64,000 nt of DNA from JAJPJE01 sp963848375 (GTDB lineage: Bacteria > Acidobacteriota > Terriglobia > Terriglobales > Acidobacteriaceae): NCBI GenBank assembly GCA_963848375.1, contig CAWKDK010000013.1, positions 124,001 to 188,000 of the forward strand, given 5' to 3'. Below the pieces are notes generated by a model. It did not search any database. It had not been told where the DNA came from and worked only from the letters and a program-made list of their open reading frames with translations. Shown here piece after piece: positions 57,290 through 64,000 of the stretch. The position numbers and the translations under genes were made by a program. Position 1 is the stretch's first letter. Each line of letters opens with the position of its first letter.

Positions 57290-57401
57290 CGCGGGAACTG
57301 GGCACCATGACTTCCTGTTTGCCGATAAGCCACGCAGAACGCGATGTGCTGGACGGCGAGACCCTCGAGGAGGGTGGTAGAGTCATCCGCGAGAGGATGA
57401 T

Positions 57402-58321
57402 ATGCGTTTCAAAACGCTAGCCCCCATCGTGTTGTTCGTCATATTGACCTTTACCTCTGGTGCGTGTGCGCAACGATCTGGGGACTCCTCTCCACGCATG
57501 GAATGACAATTCTCTAATCACCGTTCAGAAAACGGGCGGAGACCCTACTCGTCCAGGCGATGTCAAGATCGAGTTCTATGGACACGATGCATTCAAGATC
57601 ACATCGCCGGCCGGTTTGACGGTTCTGACCGATCCTTGGCGAAATGATTCAACAGGCCTTTACCCAAAGTGGTTCCTGAATGAGTTTCCCGCCATCCGGG
57701 TCGATATAGTTCTTTCCACTCACGCTCATTTCGACCACGATGCTGTGGAGCGCCCGAAAGGGCTGATGGTTCTCGAACGTTTGGTTGGGCAGTTTAAGCT
57801 CGGCGATATCGAAATAACGGGCCTCGCCGACAAGCACAAATGTGAACCGGCGCCTGCTGATAAGCCGGATAGTGCTCCGCAGATCTCCACGTAGAGACTT
57901 GTCCGCCAAACAACGTGATCGGGTTCGATAACGCGATTGAGATCATTGAGACCGGGGGATTGCGGATCGCCATCTGGGGCGACAATCGTGCGAGCGCCTG
58001 ATCCCTCTCTCGATCATTACTTGAAAAATGTTGACGTGCTCATTCTGCCCGTCGAGTCAATACTCACGCGCGTTGAGGTGGATGCAATCGTCGCGGAAAT
58101 ATGATCCAAAGACTGTAATTCCAGCCCACTATTATCTCAATGGTTTGACGACCGACGTCTCGGGTTTGGAGTCGGCCGATGGATGGGTGAATGACCAGGA
58201 GAAGGTTCATCATGCGGATGTTCGTCGCCTCGATAGTGCGGATTTGACGCTTAATGCAGCCGAGCTGAAAGGATCTCATCACAGGGTCTATTACTTCGGG
58301 AACCACTTTGAGAAGAAATAG
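57402..58321 (+). pseudogene. Exported metallo-beta-lactamase-fold hydrolase, four frameshifts
   Basis: The first frame starts at ATG 57402 behind GAGAGGA and encodes a signal peptide (PIVLFVILTFTSGACAQ). It continues in another frame through DVKIEFYGHDAFKITSPAGL and the metal motif STHAHFDHDAVE (HxHxDH), then NNVIGFDNAIEIIETGGL, then DPSLDHYLKNVDVLILPVES, and finally DPKTVIPAHYYLNGL to the stop. This resembles UlaG/UPF0173-type metal-dependent hydrolases. Frame changes lie near 57500, 57860, 57995 and 58100. Four lesions in 920 bases, in a repeat-rich area, point to a decaying gene. Confidence 0.75.
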
Positions 58322-58386
58322 AGATTTGATGAGCAAAAGCCGAGTTCCATCACGATCTGATTGTCTCTTGCCATCGATGTCTTGGT

Positions 58387-58450
58387 GACGCGCAAACCGG
58401 AAGCCATCTCTTGACGGATAGCTCTCGCGAACGGAGATTATCACTCACTA
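58387..58450. repeat. Dispersed repeat, copy 2 (left part only)
   Basis: CGCAAACCGGAAGCCATCTC, TTGACGGATAG and GAACGGAGATTATCACTCAC match the left 65 bases of the repeat at 62654, but the palindrome and right part are replaced by unrelated sequence. Confidence 0.6.
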
Positions 58451-58639
58451 ATCGGCCCGCTCGTTCCTACTGTACCGGCGGGGGTCTGCCGTTCTTACCC
58501 TGTAGGGAAGCCGACGCTGTTTCAGACTAAATATCACGAAATCGTCAAGGCTTTGTAATTCAATCGCGCATTGCGAGTTGGGTTAGCTTCTGAGGTGTCT
58601 ATATGAAAGAAGTCAAATAAGTGCTGTAGGGACGTAGTT

Positions 58640-58762
58640 ATGGCAAAAGTGATTCGGTTCTACATTCCAGAAGGATTCAAGCCGCCGGTCAAGTGGAGCG
58701 TGCTAACAGAAACCGGCAAGGTGCTGGAGTTTCGTGTCGAGGTGATGAAAAAGTCCGCATAA
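58640..58762 (+). CDS. 40-residue hypothetical protein
   Basis: A short gene with ATG at 58640 and TAA at 58760-58762, starting AKVIRFYIPEGFKPPVKWS and ending EVMKKSA. The regular amphipathic beta-like composition and codon use resemble a real small protein, and comparable small proteins beginning MAKVIRFY are familiar from other bacteria (from memory, not checked). TAGGGACG about nine bases upstream may serve as ribosome binding site. It is followed eight bases later by another small gene. Confidence 0.6.
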   Translation: MAKVIRFYIPEGFKPPVKWSVLTETGKVLEFRVEVMKKSA

Positions 58763-58770
58763 CATCCGAC

Positions 58771-59028
58771 ATGAACGATGAGACTCAAGATCGCCGTCAA
58801 CATCCGCGAGCAGACGACGCTTTAACGAAGATCGAGGATTTGACATATTCGGTTCTCAGGAAGTCGATCGCCAACGAACCGGATGCAATGCAGCACGAAT
58901 CGGCACGAATCCGCGGCGGTCTTCCTCACCCTGTCTTCCTATTAGTTCCGCTCGTTGCGCTCCCGATTATCGCTATTCTGTTTGCAAGAGCGTGTCTGGT
59001 GACACCCTGGCGCTCGCCCAAGAACTAG
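58771..59028 (+). CDS. Small single-pass membrane protein
   Basis: 85 residues. The first 50 are polar and charged (DRRQHPRADDALTKIEDL); one membrane segment follows (PVFLLVPLVALPIIAILFA), and a short tail. ATG 58771 is eight bases after the stop of the 40-residue gene, so they may be cotranscribed. The family is not recognised. Confidence 0.5.
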   Translation: MNDETQDRRQHPRADDALTKIEDLTYSVLRKSIANEPDAMQHESARIRGGLPHPVFLLVPLVALPIIAILFARACLVTPWRSPKN

Positions 59029-59070
59029 CGGTTCCTGATAAACCCTATGGGAAGTGAGATCTTCTGCTTC

Positions 59071-59137
59071 GAACGGAGATTCCCGCCCTCTATCCCATCC
59101 TGACATAGGCGGTGGTATGCCGATATATCAACACCTA
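59071..59137. repeat. Dispersed repeat, copy 3
   Basis: GAACGGAGATTCCCGCCCTC, a decayed palindrome TATCCCATCCTGACATA (59091-59107), and the right part GCGGTGGTATGCCGATATAT with AACACCTA. It abuts the 3' end of the minus-strand membrane protein gene. Confidence 0.6.
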
Positions 59138-59419
59138 TTCGCGTGGACGTGCTCGATTGGCACCGGCGAGCGTTAGAACGGCCATCACCGCTGCGATCAA
59201 GCCACAGTTACCAATGCCTAGCTGCCAGAAATAGAGACTCAACGACGGCTCGGGAACAATCGCAAAAAGCGGGAAAGAGACTACCCTAAAAACTAGCGCA
59301 GCGTATCTAGATGGGGACGGACCATCTGCCATTGACCAAGCGATAAAGAAGGTCACAATTGCAGCGCAGAACACAATGAACCCGACCAACAACGCGGCCC
59401 AGTATTTCCGGTTGAACAT
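59135..59419 (-). CDS. Small membrane protein
   Basis: 94 residues with two to three hydrophobic stretches (WAALLVGFIVFCAAIVTFFIAW and GLIAAVMAVLTLAG). ATG 59419 (MFNRKYW) is chosen over a longer frame to 59518, which runs into the repeat copy. No family was recognised. Its stop touches repeat copy 3 and its start faces repeat copy 4. Confidence 0.5.
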   Translation of the reverse strand: MFNRKYWAALLVGFIVFCAAIVTFFIAWSMADGPSPSRYAALVFRVVSFPLFAIVPEPSLSLYFWQLGIGNCGLIAAVMAVLTLAGANRARPRE

Positions 59420-59467
59420 GCTTTCATTTTGCGAAGGAATAACAGACCGCGCAAGATTACTGTCGGG

Positions 59468-59503
59468 AACGGAGAATACCACTCTGTATCTCGGTCTGAG
59501 ATT
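59468..59503. repeat. Dispersed repeat, copy 4 (left part and palindrome)
   Basis: AACGGAGAATACCACTCTG and the palindrome TATCTCGGTCTGAGATT (59487-59503). It is cut off eight bases before DNA ligase remnant A. Confidence 0.6.
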
Positions 59504-59510
59504 GCCGGGA

Positions 59511-59787
59511 CTGTGCACACTGTGCAGTCAGCTTTCTTACGAGGGAAAACTTCCAGGCGACCACCGCGTGTTATTCCGGGTGCGACCTCGCCATACCATC
59601 AAGCACCGGATTCTTATCTTCTCTACGCTGACTACACCCATGACGGCTCACTCTCTTCGGTCTCGTCTGTGAGATGGACCTCGAGGGCGTCGTGATGAAG
59701 CAGAAGGGCAGCAAGTACGGTGAGTCGTGGATCAAGGTGAAGAATCGATCGTACTCACAACTCAAAGGACGCCACGAGCTGTTTTGA
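59511..59787 (+). pseudogene. DNA ligase remnant A (C-terminal part of an ATP-dependent ligase domain)
   Basis: The last frame reads DLEGVVMKQKGSKYGESWIK VKNRSYSQLKGRHELF and stops at 59785. EGVV plus W-x-KVKN are motifs IV and V of the nucleotidyltransferase domain of ATP-dependent (LigD-type) ligases. Upstream of it the frame is broken by indels relative to copy B (for example GGTCTCGTCTGTGAGATGGA). Only about 60 residues of ligase remain; the active-site Lys motif is absent. It is about 85-90% identical by eye to 60825-61107 over the last 130 bases. Confidence 0.8.
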
Positions 59788-59888
59788 TCGGCGGTAGCAT
59801 TCTTGATTCCGAGTAGTTCTAAGGTCCGAAGTTGTGACAACACCCGCCACATTGCCCTACATCTCACGCCACAGTAGTCGGAGTCTGA

Positions 59889-60056
59889 GTGCAAAGGGAA
59901 TTAGATGACCTCGTGACTATTCATCTTGCTGTCGTCGAACTGCTTGAAAGCAGAGTACCCGCTCCGGCAACTCGGAACCGCCTTGAGGTCTTACGAGACA
60001 AGCTAGAACGTGAGATCGCGCTCCTCCAGAACGAACCAGATGACATGGCTGCTTAG
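59889..60056 (+). CDS. 55-residue hypothetical protein
   Basis: GTG 59889 is preceded by GGAG with a five-base spacer, and the frame ends at TAG 60054. The protein is helical (LAVVELLESRV, then RNRLEVLRDKLEREIALLQN) and could form a short coiled coil. No family was recognised. It is one of several very small genes in this region. Confidence 0.45.
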   Translation: MQRELDDLVTIHLAVVELLESRVPAPATRNRLEVLRDKLEREIALLQNEPDDMAA

Positions 60057-60148
60057 CAGACGAAGTGTTCAATCGCAGACAGTGGATGTTGATCTTGTCG
60101 GCATACTCGGCATAGTTGATCAGCACGCCGCACCGATGCAGGGTAGCA

Positions 60149-60516
60149 CTAGGCAGCTAGTGGAGGCACATCATAGTAGGCCGATCTGCCCTCAATGCTG
60201 GCCACAAGCACGCCCTTCTTGCGTCCGATCAGATCCTTCGCCTTCAATCCTGCCACCAGATCATCGAATTGAGCCGCGTCGATGCCCAACTGGCGCGAAT
60301 CTCCCCATCATTCATCTTTCCGTCCATGGCGCAGGTGAGGATCTGGTATTCCTTCAGCGACAAGCCGTGTGCAACGCAGAGAGCCTCCAGTTCGGCGTAC
60401 TTCTTCTCCATGATGGTGAAGACGTCGTACGTCTTGTCGAACTTCTCCCTGCCGACCACATCGAGGCCAGCCAACTCTTCCCAAAACTCTTCCCAAAACT
60501 CTTCTCTATTCTTCAT
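60149..60516 (-). CDS. Small winged-helix-like protein, one frameshift
   Basis: The N-terminal frame (from ATG 60516) reads KNREEFWEEFWEELAGLDVV, with helices through LSLKEYQILTCAMDGKMNDG. After a frame change near 60295 it continues RQLGIDAAQFDDLVAGLKAK and ends in SAYYDVPPLAA at TAG 60149. Joined, about 122 residues. The second half looks like a winged helix-turn-helix (GEIARQLGID-type recognition helix followed by a wing). The EEFW repeat arises from a 12-base tandem duplication (60479-60502). Confidence 0.55.
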
Positions 60517-60824
60517 AGCGCACCCATGTGACCAAATCGGGATGGGACCGCTCTATGACCTCCCGCAGTCCCACCCAGTCGCCGGGAGAAGACGTCGCTC
60601 CCTCTGCGCGGCCTCATCTCCCCACCCGGGCATCATGAGAATCTAGCGTTCGAGTTGGGATCCCGGGTGTCTAACCCTGCCCCTTGTCGAAAGGCAGGTA
60701 CGAGGATTGGGGTTTTGGTACGTCGGCAACGAGTCTGGCAACACGTCTTCGGGGTGTCAAGTCACACCTCGGAAACATTTTTCTAGTCAGGATAAAGAAA
60801 TCAACAATTCCGTTCAGAGTTTGC
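60517..60824. other. Non-coding stretch
   Basis: No convincing gene in 308 bases on either strand. It separates the winged-helix-like gene from ligase remnant B. Remnant B lacks the repeat copy that precedes remnant A. Confidence 0.4.
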
Positions 60825-61107
60825 CTGTGCACACTGTGCACTCGACTTTTTGACCGCAAGATACTTCCAGGCGACCACCGCGTATATTCCGGGTGCGACC
60901 TCGCCATACCATCAAGCACCGGATTCGCACCTTCTGTACGTCGACCACACTGATGACGGCCCACACCTCTTCGAGCTGGTCTGCGAGCATGACCTCGAGG
61001 GCGTCGTGATGAAGCAGAAGGGCAGCAAGTACGGTGAGTCGTGGATCAAGGTGAAGAATCGATCGTACTCCCAGCTCAAAGGTCGTCATGAGCTGTTCAA
61101 TCGCTAG
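60825..61107 (+). pseudogene. DNA ligase remnant B
   Basis: The open frame reads HLLYVDHTDDGPHLFELVCE, then DLEGVVMKQKGSKYGESWIK, and ends RHELFNR at TAG 61105. This is the C-terminal half of an ATP-dependent ligase nucleotidyltransferase domain (motif IV EGVV, motif V KVKN), without adenylation motif I or an OB fold. The leading 130 bases (from CTGTGCACACTGTGCA) are non-ligase sequence shared with remnant A, so the two copies share a duplicated junction. B is the better-preserved copy. Confidence 0.82.
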
Positions 61108-61131
61108 CTTCGGGTGTATTCTGCCGCCCCG

Positions 61132-61257
61132 ATGGACGTACACCCACTCCCGCCATCCTCGCTCTCCGGGTACACCTCACCGATCCGCTTCGTCGTGTTT
61201 GTTCTGTGGGGCATTGCGTTCCTGTTATGGCGCTCTGGGCGTCGAGCCAAGCGATGA
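61132..61257 (+). CDS. 41-residue membrane peptide
   Basis: ATG 61132 to TGA 61255. A Pro/Ser-rich start is followed by one hydrophobic segment (FVVFVLWGIAFLLW) and a basic end RSGRRAKR, a positive-inside pattern. It is possible but unproven; no ribosome binding site stands out. Confidence 0.35.
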   Translation: MDVHPLPPSSLSGYTSPIRFVVFVLWGIAFLLWRSGRRAKR

Positions 61258-61532
61258 CTGGGGCGGCTTCTTGATCCCCTGCAGGTCGTGAAATGAGGAC
61301 AGCGCAGGTGGCTGTGGATTTCCGAGTACTCAGTTATGTGCTCTTCGCCGATGTCACCTTCGCCTTCAAAGTTTCTATGACATTGCGAGTGGTAAAGAGA
61401 TTTCACAACAGGTATCGCATTTCGATGGACTTTGCGCTTCAGATGTCCGCGAGCTTTGGAACGCCCTCTTCGAGGCACAGCATCTACGAGGCACGTAGCC
61501 TGCCGAGTCCGTGCATGTTATGACCAGCACCC

Positions 61533-62318
61533 TTAACGGCGGCCTATCTTGTGAGGCAGGAGATAAGTGAAGCCAGCGAACACCTCCCACTTCGTGGACG
61601 TGCTCGTTAGTCCTCGGTTAAAACCTCCGTCGAGGACCAGGGACCTCTTTGCGTCGTAACTCAAGGCCCAGAGGGTGCCGATGGCATTGCTCTGAGCGAA
61701 AGGTTGTGAGAAATGCCAGATTTCTCCCGTTGCCCCGAACTTCTTTCCCAGTGGGTGCGAAATCGAGAGCGACTGCCCAAACTGCGCCCGTCGGATCGGA
61801 TTCTGAACGACCTCATTAAAGAAAAGATTGGTGTCGTAGTGGAATCCCTTCACTTCCGCACTGGCAAGAAGGAGTAAGAAATTTGTGGGACTGCCGATAT
61901 CGAGATCTGGCGCGTTTCCGCCATAAATCTGGTGGAAGTAGCTGATGGCAATGGTGGGCTTGGCGGCTTTGCCGTGGTAGACAATCCCTTGAATCCCGAG
62001 GGACACGCCACCCGGTTCGTTGGTCCACCGATCTTCTACGTGGGAATGGGCGTATGGCTGTGCGGCGACCAACAACTCCAGCCGGCGTGTAACGGAAAAA
62101 CTCACGACACCGATGATGCTCGCCTGAGAAGAAAAGTCGGGAGATTCAGAGGCCCCTAAGAACCCGGATTCGAATTGAAAGTAACCAACCGGCGTGATCG
62201 TCGCCGGGCTGGAGACGCTTGGCCTGCCTGGATTGGGGTATGAGGAAGGCTCCGTCGGTTGCTGAGCGGTTGCGACCAGCGCGACTCCGAGAACCAACAC
62301 TCCTGCCCAACAACTCAT
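61533..62318 (-). CDS. Outer-membrane beta-barrel-like exported protein
   Basis: 261 residues. A signal peptide (CWAGVLVLGVALVATAQ) is followed by RPSVSSPATITPVGYFQFES and alternating strands rich in aromatic residues (LELLVAAQPYAHSH, PTIAISYFHQIYG, KWEVFAGFTYLL). This matches the family of small transporter-like barrels found near metal or phenol-related genes; no ligand can be assigned. ATG 62318 lies 14 bases from repeat copy 5, on its left. Confidence 0.65.
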   Translation of the reverse strand: MSCWAGVLVLGVALVATAQQPTEPSSYPNPGRPSVSSPATITPVGYFQFESGFLGASESPDFSSQASIIGVVSFSVTRRLELLVAAQPYAHSHVEDRWTNEPGGVSLGIQGIVYHGKAAKPTIAISYFHQIYGGNAPDLDIGSPTNFLLLLASAEVKGFHYDTNLFFNEVVQNPIRRAQFGQSLSISHPLGKKFGATGEIWHFSQPFAQSNAIGTLWALSYDAKRSLVLDGGFNRGLTSTSTKWEVFAGFTYLLPHKIGRR

Positions 62319-62330
62319 AAATCTCGCAAC

Positions 62331-62370
62331 CTATCTCATACGGAGATACTGAGTGGTAGGGCTTCACACG
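62331..62370. repeat. Dispersed repeat, copy 5 (palindrome and right part)
   Basis: TATCTCATACGGAGATA (62332-62348) followed by CTGAGTGGTAGGGCTTCACA. It lies directly upstream of the barrel protein gene, in the place of its promoter. Confidence 0.55.
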
Positions 62371-62653
62371 CCGAGGCCACCCTAGCTGATTTGTTGATTT
62401 TAGGACAACTCCGAGCCAATGCGAGTTGGAGCGCCCCTTCCCGCATTCTCAAGCAGTATGGCAACACTGATCAGAAATACCCACAGTGGTATACCAGGGT
62501 TCTTATGCAATAGTCGCCTACCTCAAGCAATCAGCTCCGACATCCCAACACTCTCGGACTACTACTGATAAGTCGGCCAGTGTAGAGTGATCGCCAAAAC
62601 GAGGCGAGACTCCCAAGAAGTCGGCTTCTGGGAAGTCTTGAGATTGCGGGCGG
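62371..62653. other. Non-coding stretch
   Basis: No gene seen. Contains an interrupted hairpin CCCAAGAAG/CTTCTGGG (near 62610-62632) and connects repeat copies 5 and 6. Confidence 0.4.
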
Positions 62654-62760
62654 GTGACAGGCAAACCGAAAGCTATCTCTCAGCGGATAGATGGCGATAA
62701 CGGAGAATACCACCACCTATCTCACCTTGAGATAGTGAGCGATAAGCCGATATATCAACA
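62654..62760. repeat. Dispersed repeat, copy 6 (full length)
   Basis: GTGACAGGCAAACCGAAAGC, CTCAGCGGATAG, TAACGGAGAATACCACCACC, the perfect palindrome TATCTCACCTTGAGATA (62718-62734) and the right part GTGAGCGATAAGCCGATATA TCAACA. Aligns along its whole length with copy 1. Confidence 0.7.
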
Positions 62761-62785
62761 GTAATCGAGGTAGAATGCGTTCGCC

Positions 62786-62971
62786 ATGAGGCGAACTCTG
62801 GGATACGTGCTGACTTCCTTTGGGCTGTTGTTCTCAATCAGCGCGTATGTTTTGCGATGGCCTTCGTTCATCACAGTGAACGGACACCAAACCGAGACGT
62901 GGATTGTTTGGTCACTTCTCGGGTTGCTCGTTGCAATTGGTGGTGCTGTCGTTGCTCGCCGCTCAGCCTGA
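62786..62971 (+). CDS. Small two-span membrane protein
   Basis: 61 residues with two hydrophobic segments (LGYVLTSFGLLFSISAYVL and WIVWSLLGLLVAIGGAVVA) and basic ends. It begins 26 bases after repeat copy 6, which could supply its promoter or operator. No family was recognised. Confidence 0.55.
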   Translation: MRRTLGYVLTSFGLLFSISAYVLRWPSFITVNGHQTETWIVWSLLGLLVAIGGAVVARRSA

Positions 62972-63432
62972 TCGTTCATGTTATGGCGACATATCGCCGA
63001 CAATCAACTGAGTGCTCGTCGAATCAGGCGGTACCCAGCATAGCCGAACAGTCCAGCCACGGCGCAAGCACCTATGAACAGGAGGGTATTGGTGAGCGGA
63101 TCGAGCTGTTCGTAGACCGGTGGGATCGCTCAAATCAAATCACACCCATGGTCAACGAAGTTGGAGAAACGGAAACACAATGAACAAAACTAGTAGCCCA
63201 AAAAAGGGTGCTAGTCGCTGGCGTAAGCGGTGTGCTCGGGGTTGCTGCCGCGGACGTGTGTGCCATTTCTGGTTCCATCGCAGCACGTCAACAACGTCGG
63301 AGACGCAAATATCTTGTTGTTGTTAAGAGAGCGCGAAGAGGGCGCGGGATTGGCACGTATGACAAGAGAGCATGAATAAGCCGTTCTCAAATTGTCCTGT
63401 AACGAATCTCAGTCGCAGGAATCGAATGGGAA
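62972..63432. other. Stretch with eroded coding remnants
   Basis: No complete gene. On the minus strand 63001-63140 a frame with LLFIGACAVAGLFGYAGYRL looks like a small membrane protein but has no start codon. On the plus strand near 63205-63260 a frame with RVLVAGVSGVLGVAAA resembles the first beta-alpha unit of an epimerase/SDR but soon becomes basic and repetitive. Confidence 0.4.
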
Positions 63433-64000
63433 GTGCGCGAAACAGCAACCAGCTCAATCGCCGGCCTTGGCGTGCAGCACCGGCCAGAGACATTCTCTGG
63501 AAGCGCGATAAACAGCTTACGCTTCCACTGGCCGGAGTATCTGATGGAAGCCGGCGAGGTAACGTTATACCTGTTCCTCACCTGCTTGTTTGCAGCTGCG
63601 TTACAAGGCTCTGGTTTCCCAATACGTCAGCTTATTAGTAGCGATATCGCACGTCGTGCGTTGATGGGATTGGCCGTCGGTGCAACAGTGACTGCAATTG
63701 TGATGACTCCATGGGGCAAACAGTCCGGAGGTCATTTCAATCCGGCGGTTACAGTCGCCTTCTGTCGCCTTGGTAAGGTGGCATTACCAGACACGCTGTT
63801 TTATGTTGTCGCCCAATTCTTGGGTGCGATTGCAGGTGTCTGTATTGCGAGATACCTTCTACTCGCTGCCACAGGGCGCCAGGTCGTGACATACGCGGTA
63901 ACTATGCCGGGCACCGGTGGCAGCGCGATAGCTTTTATCGCTGAGTTGACGATGTCCTTTCTGCTGATGATAACCATTCTGGTTGCATCAAATCGCGAGG
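63433..64000 (+). CDS. Aquaporin / MIP family channel, 3' end outside window
   Basis: About 189 residues visible. HWPEYLMEAGEVTLYLFLT is the characteristic start of a MIP subfamily, and the first NPA box is in SGGHFNPAVTVAF. Transmembrane segments continue through LFYVVAQFLGAIAGVCIARY and IAELTMSFLLMITILVAS; the second NPA box must lie beyond the edge. The start is uncertain: GTG 63433 is used, ATG 63544 is too late for the family, and no ribosome binding site was recognised. A water or small-solute channel of the inner membrane. Confidence 0.8.
   Translation, partial: MRETATSSIAGLGVQHRPETFSGSAINSLRFHWPEYLMEAGEVTLYLFLTCLFAAALQGSGFPIRQLISSDIARRALMGLAVGATVTAIVMTPWGKQSGGHFNPAVTVAFCRLGKVALPDTLFYVVAQFLGAIAGVCIARYLLLAATGRQVVTYAVTMPGTGGSAIAFIAELTMSFLLMITILVASNRE

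Noticed and set aside
61293..61523. Plus-strand open frame of 76 codons
   Set aside because: It includes a degraded piece of the dispersed repeat (near 61377-61412) and shows no protein-like pattern.
63205..63340. Epimerase-like beta-alpha start (VLVAGVSGVLG)
   Set aside because: The frame quickly becomes Arg-rich without SDR motifs and has no proper start, so it is at most a remnant.

Overview
The window looks like chromosomal DNA of a Gram-negative, outer-membrane bacterium, most probably an acidobacterium (Koribacter/Terriglobia type). This is an inference from gene content and style: moderately high GC, lipid A genes (lpxD, an LpxL-like acyltransferase) with lnt, TonB-like and MIP proteins, a PknB-type kinase fused to WD40-like repeats, a YVTN lipoprotein and two chemosensory clusters. 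No rRNA, tRNA or CRISPR was recognised.

Layout. 1-7 kb: end of a Chp/Pil-type chemosensory operon on the plus strand (hybrid CheA with at least two HPt domains and a C-terminal receiver, CheB, two CheW proteins, a PATAN protein with a degenerate receiver, a receiver with a coiled-coil tail), closed by a terminator. 7-18.5 kb: housekeeping genes including lpxL-like, lpxD, a cytochrome c, a RibD-C reductase, lnt, prfB with its programmed +1 frameshift, a CDF-like transporter, a small SpoT-like HD hydrolase and a helical-repeat protein. 18.5-27 kb: rarA and an SpoU-type methyltransferase (minus), then Sua5, a YdcF-like protein, a histone-deacetylase-fold enzyme, MarC, DUF92, Ku and a YVTN beta-propeller lipoprotein. 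27-35 kb: a complete second chemotaxis operon on the minus strand (MCP, CheW, CheR, CheA, CheB, CheY, CheX) with a TonB-C-domain protein upstream. 35.4-40.6 kb: a 1109-residue GAF/PAS sensor kinase, a receiver protein and an NtrC-family regulator that is broken as read. 40.7-47 kb: a low-complexity exported protein and the hydrogenase maturation operon hypCDEABF, with no hydrogenase structural gene in view. 47-52.6 kb: YceH, a Ser/Thr kinase with a propeller, and a prolyl oligopeptidase. 53-55.6 kb: soxR divergent from an SDR and a QueA-like gene, with a textbook MerR-type promoter between them.

55.6-64 kb is accessory-like: CBS and HAD proteins, several very small genes, a metallo-beta-lactamase gene with about four frameshifts, two duplicated remnants of an ATP-dependent DNA ligase, and a dispersed repeat of about 110 bases built around the palindrome TATCTCAnnnTGAGATA. 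It ends in an aquaporin cut by the window edge.

A caution: at least six otherwise conserved genes carry one- or two-step single-base frameshifts, several at short G runs. Either the assembly has residual indel errors or these genes are decaying. I treat the conserved core genes as probably intact and the multiply broken accessory genes as pseudogenes. The strongest candidates for something new are the SoxR/SDR/QueA-like unit, in which the QueA signature is altered, and the TATCTCAnnnTGAGATA repeat family.
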